Shown here: positions 53,544-62,914 of the stretch, one piece after another
How positions within the stretch are numbered: the first letter of the stretch is position 1
How the letters are laid out: every line of letters begins with the position of its first letter
Assembly: GCA_003327455.1 (NCBI GenBank)
Contig: QOQU01000005.1
Location: 1-64,000 of the forward strand
Reading direction: 5' to 3'
From: Anaerolineae bacterium
Lineage (GTDB): Bacteria > Chloroflexota > Anaerolineae > Anaerolineales > UBA4823
DNA: 64,000 bases
Notes under the pieces: generated by a model
Databases searched by the model: none
Told to the model about the DNA's origin: nothing
Seen by the model: the letters and a program-made list of their open reading frames with translations, nothing else
Translations under genes and position numbers: made by a program

Positions 53544-53602
53544 CTGAGTCAGATCAAATTTTGTTGAGAGATGCGTTCGTATAGACATCGCAAACCACAT
53601 CT

Positions 53603-54913
53603 CTACGGTGTCACGCCGAGTTCGTTCAATTGAACCAATGCTGGTTCGAAATCGGGGTGGTATTTCAGGGCGAGTTTGAAGTCAGCGATTGCGCCGCTGG
53701 TATCGCCCAATGCTTTTTTTGCCATCCCGCGCCAGTAGAAGCTTTCTTCAATGGCGGGTTCGTCCAGAGCAGCGTTGATGGCAGTGGTGGCTAAATTCAG
53801 TACATCGTAATAGCGGCCGACATAGAAATAAGCAAAATATGGACCGGTTTGATACCATAGAATCCGGTAGGGGCGCACAGCACGATCTTCTGGAAGCGTG
53901 TTGTAGATGGTAAAGGCTTCATCGTATGCCAGAGCGGCGCCCCCATAGTCCTGTAATTCTTTCAAATTCGTGCCGCGGTTGAACCAGGCAAAGAATTGAT
54001 CGACGCCATCGAGAGCAACGATTTCGTTCGAGGCGAGTTGGGCGGCATTCAGGAGATTGGTCGTTGCGTCCCACTCTTCTCCAAGTAAAGATTGAAGCTG
54101 GGCTTCTTTATCGGCTGAGTAGATCAGGACATAGGTGTAATTAAATGAGCGCCATTCGCGCAGAAACTTCTCATAGGGAACGAGATAATCAGGGGTGAAA
54201 TAGGAGTCCTGGGTGATCAGTTCCTGGGAAGAATCATCATATCCCGTAATCACAGCATAATGTCCCATCCAACTGACCACACCGGTGAAATCGCGAATCC
54301 AGGTGCCTTTTTCGGCTAAGACAGGGAAACCATTGGCAACCAGCTTCTTAACCAGTTCCAGGTTACCTCCAACGCGCACGATGGCTTTTAAGTCGGTGGT
54401 TTCATTGACATAAGCAGCCATCTCGTAGGGCATGACGTTTTTATCTTTGTCATAGGGTTTCAGCCATTTGCCGGTATCCAGACGATCTCCCTGCCATCCC
54501 CAATAAGACAAAGCCATTGCCAGATTGGCGGGCGCGCAATAGTTCCATAGACCGTGTTGGTCCATATACCTTACTCCCTGAAGAGCCATCTTAACGGGCA
54601 GCGGGGTAGGGGTAAGGGTGGGAGTAGCCGTTGGTTGAGGGGTATCCGGGACAGGGAGGGTGGCAGTGGCGGTTGGAGTGGTTGTAGCAGTTTGAACAGC
54701 CTGCAGGGTAGCGCTGACAATGGCTTCGATTTGCTGTTGAGCCGGGACAAAGGCGATCTTTTCAGGAGGAGAGATGAGCCCTTTGGCGAATACCGTCAAT
54801 TCGTGGACGCGCCATGCCAACCGATCCTGGATGGGTGGGAGTTGATAGAGAAATCCCCCTATGAGCAAGGTGGTAAAGATCGCCAGGCTGAATTGAAAAA
54901 GGCGCTTTTGCAT
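53603..54913 (-). CDS. Exported C39-like peptidase with TPR repeats
   Basis: 436 residues. One N-terminal hydrophobic segment anchors or exports the protein, followed by a Thr/Pro linker. The C39-like papain-fold domain has the Cys in GLWNYCAPANLAMALSYWGW and the His in WMGHYAVITGYDD. The C-terminal 150 residues form TPR-like helices, ending in ALGDTSGAIADFKLALKYHPDF. It may process or bind peptides at the cell surface. A weak hairpin lies in the spacer to mazG. Confidence 0.82.
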   Translation of the reverse strand: MQKRLFQFSLAIFTTLLIGGFLYQLPPIQDRLAWRVHELTVFAKGLISPPEKIAFVPAQQQIEAIVSATLQAVQTATTTPTATATLPVPDTPQPTATPTLTPTPLPVKMALQGVRYMDQHGLWNYCAPANLAMALSYWGWQGDRLDTGKWLKPYDKDKNVMPYEMAAYVNETTDLKAIVRVGGNLELVKKLVANGFPVLAEKGTWIRDFTGVVSWMGHYAVITGYDDSSQELITQDSYFTPDYLVPYEKFLREWRSFNYTYVLIYSADKEAQLQSLLGEEWDATTNLLNAAQLASNEIVALDGVDQFFAWFNRGTNLKELQDYGGAALAYDEAFTIYNTLPEDRAVRPYRILWYQTGPYFAYFYVGRYYDVLNLATTAINAALDEPAIEESFYWRGMAKKALGDTSGAIADFKLALKYHPDFEPALVQLNELGVTP

Positions 54914-54932
54914 AGGAAGCTGTCGACTTCTC

Positions 54933-55658
54933 CTATGGAGTGGGAGGGCGGATAGGGGTACCTTCGCCCGGAACGCCGATTAATTCAACTGCATCGATTT
55001 CATTCCAGCCTAATCGGATGATGGACTGGTCGATGGTAATCCGTACCCCTTGAGCCAGGACACCACTGGAGGCTGTGGAAATGCTCAGGATATAGGGACA
55101 GGGATTTTCAATTTTTTGGGGTTGCCCTTTATACACGTTGATATAGTTGCCTTGCATATCAATCAGGTCTACCATCACAACCTGATCGGGGTTATAGGTC
55201 TGGTAAATATTGATCTCGACTGCATAGACTGGAGTTGGGTAAAAAAGGTTGATCCACTCTTGCGTATCGGAATTGGAAGACGCCCAGGCGGTTTGGTGAT
55301 CACCACATTCGGGGGTATTTGGCTCGCCGGTGGCTTGAGCGGCTGACCAGGCTGGATCGCCATACTCGGAACTGGCCTGGGCTTCGCTTGCCCATTGGCG
55401 AATGAGAGCCATTGAGCCTTCCCCTTCGAGAGGCGGCGCCTCCCCTTCCGTACCACCACTCGGCGAGGGCGGTTCAGTTGCGGAGGAACTTTCTGCAGGG
55501 GGCGCGATTGGAGTGATCAGAGAGGGAGCGTTTTCTTGCTTGCTCTCCGATTCCTGTTCGGCGGGATTGATCAATTGGGTAACGAAATTACACGCCAGGG
55601 AGAGAGCGATCAAAGAAACAATGATGGTCATCCAACGGATGTGTTGACGGTTGTTCAT
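54933..55658 (-). CDS. Lipoprotein with a C-terminal beta domain, unknown function
   Basis: About 241 residues. A signal peptide ends in the lipobox IALSLAC, then comes a Ser/Pro/Glu-rich linker. The last 150 residues (ASEAQASSEYGDPAWSAAQATGEPNTPECGD, shown here in overlapping sense, and ITIDQSIIRLGWNEIDAVELIG) look like a discoidin/F5-8-like galactose-binding sandwich. The ATG at 55658 has AAAGGAG six bases upstream; a longer frame to 55709 lacks support. It is followed by the C39-like gene 19 bases on. The role is probably binding at the cell surface. Confidence 0.75.
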   Translation of the reverse strand: MNNRQHIRWMTIIVSLIALSLACNFVTQLINPAEQESESKQENAPSLITPIAPPAESSSATEPPSPSGGTEGEAPPLEGEGSMALIRQWASEAQASSEYGDPAWSAAQATGEPNTPECGDHQTAWASSNSDTQEWINLFYPTPVYAVEINIYQTYNPDQVVMVDLIDMQGNYINVYKGQPQKIENPCPYILSISTASSGVLAQGVRITIDQSIIRLGWNEIDAVELIGVPGEGTPIRPPTP

Positions 55659-55755
55659 TTGGTACTCCTTTCTATCTATATACCACCTAACGATATACCA
55701 ATCAAACACTCTAAACCTTTGGACGATTTTTGAGTCACTTTAGTTCCTCACAATC

Positions 55756-56496
55756 TTATCCCCGGGCAAGGTAGCCTTCGTCTGCGGGGAGATCGGTTTT
55801 CCTGGCTGCACTTGAGGCTAGTTGGTCGCAGCGCTCATTTTCGGGTCGGGCGTTGTGTCCCTTAATCCAGTGGAACTCTACCGAATGTATCTTACATAGC
55901 CGGTCTAGTCGTTGCCAGAGATCGGGGTTTTCTACGGGTTCGCCATCCTTTCGCCTCCAATCCCTTCTTGCCCATTGCTGGAGCCACCCTTCTGTAAAGG
56001 CGCGCGCAACGTAAGCCGAGTCGGTGATCAGGAGAACGCGGGAAGGATTGGACAACCTTTCCAATGCAGCAATGCACGCATAAAGCTCCATGCGATTGTT
56101 GGTGGTGTGGAGAAAACCGCCGCTGATCTCTTCCCGCTTTCCAGATTGGATGATCACAGCCGCATAACCGCCACGCCCGGGGTTGCCGGAAGCCGAGCCA
56201 TCGGTGAAGATCACCACGCCACCCTGTTCGAGATGCCTTTCGATCTTTTCGTTCAAACCATCTCTTGGGGAAGTGCTCTGCTCTGCAAGCCATGCCTTTA
56301 TGGAGGGTGGAATATGATCTGCAGGTTGTTCTTTAACCCAATTGATTGCTTCTTCGAGGTTAAAAAAACCTTTGTAGACAGCACCGCCAAAGCCTTCGAC
56401 CTGTGCTTGTGCCCCTTGCAGACCCTCCCAGCGGGAATAGACGCCGGGCTGACGGCCTCTCAGCACGATGTAGATGGACTTTTTCCGCTGACTCAT
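55756..56496 (-). CDS. rnhA: Ribonuclease HI with N-terminal hybrid-binding domain
   Basis: 246 residues. The N-terminal 45 residues (IYIVLRGRQPGVYSRWEG, GFGGAVYKGFFNLEEAINWV) are the viroplasmin-like hybrid-binding domain seen in eukaryotic RNase H1. The catalytic RNase HI domain has its four acidic residues in FTDGSASGNPGRGG, TTNNRMELYAC, ITDSAYVARAF and ERCDQLA, with the His in KGHNARPEN. It removes RNA from RNA-DNA hybrids. It overlaps the GNAT gene by four bases. Confidence 0.93.
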   Translation of the reverse strand: MSQRKKSIYIVLRGRQPGVYSRWEGLQGAQAQVEGFGGAVYKGFFNLEEAINWVKEQPADHIPPSIKAWLAEQSTSPRDGLNEKIERHLEQGGVVIFTDGSASGNPGRGGYAAVIIQSGKREEISGGFLHTTNNRMELYACIAALERLSNPSRVLLITDSAYVARAFTEGWLQQWARRDWRRKDGEPVENPDLWQRLDRLCKIHSVEFHWIKGHNARPENERCDQLASSAARKTDLPADEGYLARG

Positions 56497-57047
56497 GCCA
56501 TGTACTCCTCGCGCAGGATGCTGTAAAGGTCCACATCTTCGAACTTTCCGAAGCGCAGGATCGATTGATGCAGGGTGCCTTCATAAGCCATGCCTAATTT
56601 TTCTAGCACGCGACCCGAAGCAGGGTTTTTGGTCATGTAGCGGGCTTGTACACGGTTTAAACCTACTACAAGAAAGGCAAAAGCCAGGACTGCGCTGGCA
56701 GCCTCGGTGGCAAAGCCTTGATTCCAATATGGCTTTCCAATCCAGTACCCCAATTCAGCGCTCTGGTTAGCTAAATCTATCTCGAGTCCAACTGCGCCAA
56801 TGAGCAGGTCATCCTTAGGGAACGTAACGGCGTAATGGATTACGGAATCGGAAATGAACTGACTTTCGTGGCTTTGAATCCACTGAATTGCCATCTCTAC
56901 TTCATAGGGATGAGGAATATTGCTGGTCATCTGAGCAATGTCAAAATCACCGGCAAGAAGAGCAACCCGTTCAGCGTCCTTCAAATTGAAGGGTCTTAAC
57001 CGTAAACGGGGTGTTTGCAGGGCAGGGGGCGGATAGGTCAGGTTCAT
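56493..57047 (-). CDS. GNAT acetyltransferase (RimJ/RimL-like)
   Basis: About 184 residues. It begins LQTPRLRLRPFNLKDAERVALL and has the acetyl-CoA loop in AELGYWIGKPYWNQGFATEAASAVL, then KNPASGRVLEKLGMAYEGTL. This is the RimJ/RimL/YjcK type, which acetylates protein N-termini or small amines. The ATG at 57047 has GAAGG six bases upstream; a TTG five codons earlier lacks that spacing. The substrate is unknown. Confidence 0.88.
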   Translation of the reverse strand: MNLTYPPPALQTPRLRLRPFNLKDAERVALLAGDFDIAQMTSNIPHPYEVEMAIQWIQSHESQFISDSVIHYAVTFPKDDLLIGAVGLEIDLANQSAELGYWIGKPYWNQGFATEAASAVLAFAFLVVGLNRVQARYMTKNPASGRVLEKLGMAYEGTLHQSILRFGKFEDVDLYSILREEYMA

Positions 57048-57067
57048 CTCAAGCCTTCGCAATATTC

Positions 57068-57493
57068 TTAATGGGGTGGATGCTCTTTAGCTCGTCGGAG
57101 GAACTCCTGTTTGCGCTGCTCTTTTTCTTCAATAGCTCTGGTTGTTAATGCTACCAGGTCAAGTGTGCGGATGGTAGGGTCGAATTGGACCGGTAGGGCA
57201 TCAAGGTTCACGAAATAGTGATTTCCAGAAGGGTCTCGTTGGATGAAGCCCTCATCGACCAGAGCGCGCCGTAAGGTCACGTGATCCAAACCCATCGTCT
57301 GTCCGAAGCGCAAACACCAAGCCTGAAGTTGGGCGTTGATTTCTTTTTCGGTGTAACTTCGAGCGGGTTCAAGATCCAGAATGGCAGAGTAGAGCAGGAT
57401 GTGCAAGTCTGCGGCTTTTTTCGGCAGTTGGGTGGAATTGAGAACCAGTGACAAAAAACGGCGCGTGAATTCTTCAGCGGAGATGAGAGACAT
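57068..57493 (-). CDS. DUF2087-domain protein
   Basis: About 141 residues. The core YTEKEINAQLQAWCLRFGQTMGLDHVTLRRALVDEGFIQRDPSGNHYFV, read in parts, matches the DUF2087 pattern, a small winged-helix-like domain often attached to regulators. Function unknown. An ATG nine codons earlier (57520) is possible; the inner ATG has AAAGG nine bases upstream. It is 20 bases upstream of the GNAT gene on the same strand. Confidence 0.75.
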   Translation of the reverse strand: MSLISAEEFTRRFLSLVLNSTQLPKKAADLHILLYSAILDLEPARSYTEKEINAQLQAWCLRFGQTMGLDHVTLRRALVDEGFIQRDPSGNHYFVNLDALPVQFDPTIRTLDLVALTTRAIEEKEQRKQEFLRRAKEHPPH

Positions 57494-57744
57494 CTTTCTA
57501 TACCTTTCATTTTCTTTCATCGCAAGCCCTATCCACTTTGGAAGGGCTGGAGTTCATCGTAACTTGAATGCTGCGCTTTGTCAATAGGTATTATGACATG
57601 CAAGGAGAGAACCGACTATTCCAGGCTGTCTTTGAGGTGAGAAACCTGACCCGCAAAAGCAATGCGGCTGGCTTGCAAAACACAGACTGGAATCCCGTCC
57701 GCCAGTGCCCAGGTTGTTATTCTGAGCTTGACCTGCGCAGAGGA

Positions 57745-59727
57745 TCAGGGCTTACTCAGATAAATCGGTCGGATGGGCGCGCCTGTTTTCACTCGAGCTG
57801 TTCCTTGACCTTGCTCTTTGGCGGATAACGGCTGGGTATTGTTATTCCAGGAGTAGAAATCCGTCCACAGATCTGAAGAAAAGGTGCCACAACCTTCAAT
57901 GTACAATCCCAGTAAGCCATGTTGAACAATGGCGGTGGTGGGGGAGGTGAAACGCCCTTGAGCATAATAGGCGCCGTCGAAAGAATAGCTCTGTGCGCGA
58001 ATGGGGTATAAGCCAGGGGCAGTAATTTGCCAGTATTGACCTTGGCAAACTCCATCGCTGATATAGACAATGACCGATTGATGAGTGACATGAGCGCGAT
58101 CAGCCGTTACATAGAAATCGGAATCTTCGTAGTCATTTAACCAGTAGCCAGCCAGTGGGGAGATGCTATCGGTGGAAGCCTTTGAGAGAAGGGGCAGATA
58201 GACATGAGCAGGGATGACAAAAGGGGGCGAACTTGTTGGTGAAGGTGTAGGAGAAGGCGAGGTTGACGGGGTAGCCGTGGCTGTCGGGGGAATGTCCGCT
58301 GAAGGAGAATAGGAAATATAATTTGCTCCCAGCCCGACGTTGGAAACCCCATACCCGATGCGCATGTAGCCGCTTTCCCCCCAGGAAGAGCCCCAGGAAT
58401 TACGCAAAATCCACACCCCCTGGCTGTCATCCCAGCCGGTCAAGACGATCCCATGATTCACCAGCGAAGAACCACAAACCGACTTTTCGTCTGTGACAAA
58501 GACCCCGCCGCGATAACGATCGAAGGCGGGCCCGGCGCAAACCGCTGCTGCAACCGGTCCATAGGTGTAAATGGCTTGTTTGATCTGCTCATCAATAGGG
58601 ATATTTACTTTAGGGTCCACATATTTCCATTCGGTGGCCCGATAGGGATGCTGGTAGGGCCCGTTGCAGGGCAGATCGGCTGCGCGATAAGGAAAGGCGC
58701 TTTCCAACACTGCCCCGGCTTGTGTTTCGCTGGGGGGCTTCTTCGAGATATGGTAATCGTGGGCAAACCACCCTCCATCACATCCCCAACCCTCCAGGTT
58801 GCACGAGACCAGATACTGCTCGGATAAGTCTGTGGCGGGGTTGTTGACGATCAACATCTTCGATTCTAAAACGCCCACCGTTGAGAACGCCCAACAGCTT
58901 CCACAGGCGCCCTGATTGCGCACGGGGGTACATTTGCCCTGAGCGCACCAGTTGAACGAAGAGGGCAACTCAGTGGCTGATTGGGGCATTACTGGATCCT
59001 CGAGCAAGGGCGATCCTTCAGTGGGGGTAGAGAGGGCCGAGCTTTCGAATGTGGATGGTGGCGCGGGCAGGCTGATCGCCTGGCTGAGGTCGGCAATGGA
59101 AACACCCTGTCCCTCGATGAGGATATTTAGTATCGGCGCTTCTTGCTCCTGCCAGGGACGCTGGTAATGAAGGCGAAGTTTCGCCTTGGCAGAAGATGGA
59201 CTGCGGAAGGTCAGGGTTTGCAAAGCCGCGCCGCCAATGCGGTTGGAGATCTGGTGCATCTGGTTGGCTTCCAGATGCAGTGCTGTTGCCGTCTCATCTA
59301 TTTCCCAAAAATAACCGGTCGATGGATTTGCCGGCAGGTTAAGGTTGATGACCTGACCGGCGACGATCGTACCCTGTATTTCCAACGTCATCGCGCCACG
59401 CAGGGCAGTCAGACCACAGGGGTCGTCGAACAAGGCAGATTGCAATGCGTCCGGTGAATCTCCAGAAAAGAGGTTGCGATGTATCGTTTTCCCTACAGTG
59501 CCGCTCTGCCAGAGGCGCTCGGCTTGCCAGGAGCCATCGGCAGCGACCTGCACCCGAATCTGAGTCGAGGTCGGGTTGAAAAGGCATGTCTGTGTGGGCT
59601 GGGGCGTTGCTAGGGAAGAAGCTGCGCTCAAAACGGGACGCTGCGTAAAGAACCCAGCAATTGCAAGGATTAACAGGAAGAAAAAGAAAGGGTAAACGAT
59701 TTGGGGGAAAAGAAAAGATCGCCTCAT
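57745..59727 (-). CDS. Secreted papain-family (C1) protease with chagasin-like inhibitor domain
   Basis: About 660 residues. A signal peptide (residues 1-28) is followed by an unassigned stretch and then, at about 109-208, a chagasin (I42)-like domain: NPSTGYFW (134-141), RIGGAALQTLTFR and YQRPW, the three inhibitor loops of that family. The papain domain follows with NQGACGSCWAF (Gln 272, Cys 278), NHGIVLTGW (His 425) and RNSWGSSWGESGYM (Asn 443). A Ser/Thr/Pro linker and a C-terminal beta-rich domain of about 130 residues end the protein. The ATG at 59727 has GGAG five bases upstream and starts the signal peptide. Chagasin proteins block C1 proteases, so the domain may act as a built-in inhibitor or pro-region. 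Confidence 0.88.
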   Translation of the reverse strand: MRRSFLFPQIVYPFFFFLLILAIAGFFTQRPVLSAASSLATPQPTQTCLFNPTSTQIRVQVAADGSWQAERLWQSGTVGKTIHRNLFSGDSPDALQSALFDDPCGLTALRGAMTLEIQGTIVAGQVINLNLPANPSTGYFWEIDETATALHLEANQMHQISNRIGGAALQTLTFRSPSSAKAKLRLHYQRPWQEQEAPILNILIEGQGVSIADLSQAISLPAPPSTFESSALSTPTEGSPLLEDPVMPQSATELPSSFNWCAQGKCTPVRNQGACGSCWAFSTVGVLESKMLIVNNPATDLSEQYLVSCNLEGWGCDGGWFAHDYHISKKPPSETQAGAVLESAFPYRAADLPCNGPYQHPYRATEWKYVDPKVNIPIDEQIKQAIYTYGPVAAAVCAGPAFDRYRGGVFVTDEKSVCGSSLVNHGIVLTGWDDSQGVWILRNSWGSSWGESGYMRIGYGVSNVGLGANYISYSPSADIPPTATATPSTSPSPTPSPTSSPPFVIPAHVYLPLLSKASTDSISPLAGYWLNDYEDSDFYVTADRAHVTHQSVIVYISDGVCQGQYWQITAPGLYPIRAQSYSFDGAYYAQGRFTSPTTAIVQHGLLGLYIEGCGTFSSDLWTDFYSWNNNTQPLSAKEQGQGTARVKTGAPIRPIYLSKP

Positions 59728-59848
59728 GCTCGCTCCGAATGCAAACCCTCTTGCCAGAAAGCAACACTCTGGCATAGCTTGATTATTTCACAAAATCGAG
59801 GTTGAGAACATTGCAGATTTGCAAGGTTTGGCAGTTTCAAGTAGCCTG

Positions 59849-60466
59849 CTACGATCGCAAGGCACGGAATAGAACGAAAACCCCGAGCAGGGCTGAAATC
59901 GCGCCACCCAGCATCAGGAATCCAAGGGATGGGGAATCCAACAACTTACTATTGATAAAATCCTCTTTTGTGCCAGCATAAACATTGGTGGCTTTGAAGC
60001 CGTCCGCCGTAAGTTTCCCTAACGCAACAACTTCGTCACCCGGATTCAAACTAACGAGGAGCAGGGTATCAGAACGCGCCTGCTCATACAAGTCGAATTC
60101 TTTGCGCCCAATTCGATAGCCTTCCAGGACTTTAATCACCCCATCTTCGAGTTTTAAGTGGAAGGAAGGGGTTGAAGAAGAGATCAGCGACAGGACGCGT
60201 TTCCCGTAATGGAGAGGTAAGTTAAGTGATCTGCGGCGGGATGTTTCCTGTTCGGCATAACGCTCATAAATCACCAGGCTGGGGGTATTTTCAATTCGCC
60301 CTTGCAAGAATATCTCCTGTCCCTGGTAGTTAGAGATTTGCCCAAATTGAGCCACGAGAGGAATCGATTCCAGCCGAAATCGCTCGAACGTTGTGTCTAT
60401 GAAGGGATATGTCATCGATAAAAGACCTGCAAACAGAGCTACAGTCCCTGCAAACAACTCCCTCAT
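59849..60466 (-). CDS. Membrane protein of unknown function, two terminal helices
   Basis: About 205 residues. A hydrophobic N-terminal helix (LFAGTVALFAGLLSMTYPF) and a C-terminal one (LGFLMLGGAISALLGVFVLF) flank a soluble region with GQEIFLQGRIEN, VIYERYAEQE and EFDLYEQARSDTLLL. The layout recalls GIDE-type membrane proteins, but I cannot assign a family. The ATG at 60466 has AGGAAGG upstream; a longer frame to 60538 is less likely. The 316-base spacer to mvaD contains a minus-strand TATAAT (60661-60656) and a small GCTGGC/GCCAGC stem. Confidence 0.6.
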   Translation of the reverse strand: MRELFAGTVALFAGLLSMTYPFIDTTFERFRLESIPLVAQFGQISNYQGQEIFLQGRIENTPSLVIYERYAEQETSRRRSLNLPLHYGKRVLSLISSSTPSFHLKLEDGVIKVLEGYRIGRKEFDLYEQARSDTLLLVSLNPGDEVVALGKLTADGFKATNVYAGTKEDFINSKLLDSPSLGFLMLGGAISALLGVFVLFRALRS

Positions 60467-60782
60467 AAGTCCGTCCTTCCTATTTGGAGAAGATTTGCGC
60501 AATTGGAGTGCTGCCCCAGGGCCTGAAGTCAGTTCCATAGGGCGCTTGTTTTTGGACTAAGATGGCAAAGCTAACTCAGATTATGTACTCGAATACCTCC
60601 TGCTGGCAGGGCCGCCAGCCGTTTGAACGTGTCGATCATTGATGGTGAGCCTTACATTATACGGTTAGTTTACCAAATTGTCGCAAGTCTAAAGGGATCA
60701 TTTACAAAGGTTATCATTTCTGGGATAGCTTTCAGTCACTTTTTGGTAAAATCTTTCTCAAACGACATAATAAGGATGCAAT

Positions 60783-61775
60783 TTGAACGAACTCATGGAA
60801 CAGATTACTGCAACGGCTATTGCCCATCCGAACATTGCCTTGATTAAGTATTGGGGCAATCTGGACGATGAATGGAATATCCCTGCCAACAGCAGCCTCT
60901 CGATGACTTTGGGTGAACTCTCGACGCAGGTACGGTTGATTGCTGACGAACAACTTGATCGAGACCTCCTGGTCATGGATGGCTACACTGCTCCTCCTGG
61001 CGCGCAGGAGCGCGTCAGCCAGTTTCTGGATCAGATGCGGCGTTTGAGTGGAAAAGGATTTTTCTGCCGCATCGAAAGCAGGAGCAACTTTCCGCGTGGC
61101 AGCGGGATTGCCTCTTCCGCAGCCGCCTTTGCTGCCCTCGCCTTAGCCTCCGCCAAAGTTTTTGGGTTATCAACCGATCCGCAGGAACTGAGCCGGCTGG
61201 CGCGACTCGGTTCCGGTTCGGCTTGCCGTTCGATTTTTGGCGGCTTTGTCGAGTGGATTGGTGGGCAGGATCACCAATCTTCTTATGCTGTTCCCATTGC
61301 TCCACCGCAACACTGGAACCTGGTGGATTGTGTTGCCGTGATCAGTACAACCCACAAAGCTGTCAGTTCCCGCGAAGGGCATCGGCTGGCAAAAACCAGT
61401 CCGCTGCAAATTTGCCGCGTCCAAAGCGCGCCGCAACGCCTGGAAACCTGCCGCCATGCTATCCTGGAACGCGATTTCGAGCAACTTGCCCGGGTTGTGG
61501 AACTGGATAGCAACCTGATGCACAGTGTGATGATGACTTCGTGTCCACCCCTCTTTTACTGGAAAGCAGAAACCCTGGTCGTGATGGAAAACGTTCGGCA
61601 ATGGCGGACTCAGGGAGAAGCAGTCTGTTATACAATTGATGCTGGCCCGAATGTGCATGTCCTGACCCTTTCAGATCATGCAGAGCAAGTTAAAGAAAAA
61701 TTGATTCAAATCGATGGAGTACAAGAGGTCATCGTGGCGCCGGCCGGAGATGGAGCAATTTTTGTGGAGGGTTGA
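60783..61775 (+). CDS. mvaD: Diphosphomevalonate decarboxylase family (possibly phosphomevalonate decarboxylase)
   Basis: A 330-residue GHMP-superfamily decarboxylase of the mevalonate route to isopentenyl units. Signatures are AHPNIALIKYWGNLDDEWNIPANSSLSMTL (read in parts), the ATP loop FPRGSGIASSAAAFAAL, LGSGSACRSIFGGFVEW and CYTIDAGPNVHVL with the catalytic Asp. It starts with TTG at 60783, with AAGGA six bases upstream. In Roseiflexus, also Chloroflexota, a homologue prefers mono-phosphomevalonate and works with isopentenyl phosphate kinase, so substrate preference here is open. Confidence 0.9.
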   Translation: MNELMEQITATAIAHPNIALIKYWGNLDDEWNIPANSSLSMTLGELSTQVRLIADEQLDRDLLVMDGYTAPPGAQERVSQFLDQMRRLSGKGFFCRIESRSNFPRGSGIASSAAAFAALALASAKVFGLSTDPQELSRLARLGSGSACRSIFGGFVEWIGGQDHQSSYAVPIAPPQHWNLVDCVAVISTTHKAVSSREGHRLAKTSPLQICRVQSAPQRLETCRHAILERDFEQLARVVELDSNLMHSVMMTSCPPLFYWKAETLVVMENVRQWRTQGEAVCYTIDAGPNVHVLTLSDHAEQVKEKLIQIDGVQEVIVAPAGDGAIFVEG

Positions 61776-61836
61776 TATACTCCCGAGAACCTTTCCTGAA
61801 TAACCAGAGGCTGGGTATCGTACTTCAAAAAGAGGA

Positions 61837-61842
61837 TATAAT
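61837..61842 (+). promoter_or_regulatory. -10 box upstream of the rseP-type gene
   Basis: A perfect TATAAT lies 36 bases before the ATG at 61878. No good -35 box is seen. The start codon has AAGGAT directly upstream. Confidence 0.35.
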
Positions 61843-61877
61843 CAGGCTAACCAAACTTAATTAAGAAGAATAAGGAT

Positions 61878-62903
61878 ATGAGCTTCGACTTATTAACTTT
61901 CATTATAGGTATTGCGATACTGATTTTCTTCCATGAACTGGGCCATTTTATCGGCGCTCGATTGTTCAAAGTGGAAGTGGAAGAATTTGGGATCGGTTTT
62001 CCGCCGCGCCTTTTCAAGTGGGCCACGATTAAAGGCACGGATTTCACGTTTAATCTCATCCCATTGGGTGGTTTTGTGAGGATAAAAGGAGAAAATGATC
62101 CCGAAGTACCCGGTGGGTTAGCTGCTGCAAGTCCCTGGGTGCGCCTGGCGGTTATTGGGGCTGGCCCGCTAACCAATATCCTGATCGGGATTGTTCTATC
62201 GGTCTGGCTGTTCTATCAGGCAGGCGAGCCAGTCCTGGATCGGGTTAAAGTGATGGGGGTTGCCCCGAGTTCACCAGCAGCGCAGGTTGGAATACGCCAG
62301 GGAGATGTTATCCTGGAAGTGGATGGGGAGCGGGTTGAATCGGTAGAAGAGTTGCGCGATTTAATTTATGCTCATCTTGGAGAAGAAATCCGCCTGGTTT
62401 ATGAGCGCGAGGGGCAGACTTACACGGTTTCATTGGTGCCGCGCAATCCTCCCCCTGAAAATGAAGGGGCGATAGGCATCCTGATGGGGTATGACACACG
62501 CCCAACTTCCATTTTTCGCGCCATTCCGCGTGGGGTAGATGCAGCCTTCAACTATGTACGCGTCCTCTTTTCTTTGCCTCGTCTATTGATGAGCGGGGAG
62601 GTCTCGCCGGAAGCGGCCCGTCCGGTGGGATATAAAGGGATGTTTGATCTCTATCGCCAATTGGGAGACTCACTGGCTTTCTTCACCGCCATTACCATGT
62701 CGTTAGGGGTGTTGAATCTGTTTCCGATACCAGCCCTCGATGGAGGCCGGATTGTGTTTGCCCTGGTGGAGATCATTCTGCGCCGCCGGGTTCCGCCACG
62801 CTTCGAAAATGCTTTGCACTACATTGGCTTTTTGGTATTATTAGCCTTGTTGATTTACATCAATATCTTAGATTTTGTCGATCCGGTTGAGTTACCCTTT
62901 TAG
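61878..62903 (+). CDS. rseP: Site-2-type intramembrane metalloprotease (RseP-like, M50)
   Basis: A 341-residue membrane protease. The zinc site HELGHF (HExxH) lies in the first transmembrane helix and the third ligand in NLFPIPALDGGRI near the C-terminus. One PDZ domain (about 118-190) has SSPAAQVGIRQGDVILEVDG. Four hydrophobic helices are visible. It cleaves transmembrane regulators after a first cut and is used in envelope-stress signalling; the partner anti-sigma factor is not in the window. A HEAT-repeat gene follows 11 bases later. Confidence 0.93.
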   Translation: MSFDLLTFIIGIAILIFFHELGHFIGARLFKVEVEEFGIGFPPRLFKWATIKGTDFTFNLIPLGGFVRIKGENDPEVPGGLAAASPWVRLAVIGAGPLTNILIGIVLSVWLFYQAGEPVLDRVKVMGVAPSSPAAQVGIRQGDVILEVDGERVESVEELRDLIYAHLGEEIRLVYEREGQTYTVSLVPRNPPPENEGAIGILMGYDTRPTSIFRAIPRGVDAAFNYVRVLFSLPRLLMSGEVSPEAARPVGYKGMFDLYRQLGDSLAFFTAITMSLGVLNLFPIPALDGGRIVFALVEIILRRRVPPRFENALHYIGFLVLLALLIYINILDFVDPVELPF

Positions 62904-62914
62904 GAATATAGATA

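Noticed and set aside
53544-53602. Intrinsic terminator between the mazG and C39-like genes
   Set aside because: The AGAGATG/CATCTCT stem is only 7 bp around a loop of more than 20 bases, with no T-run.
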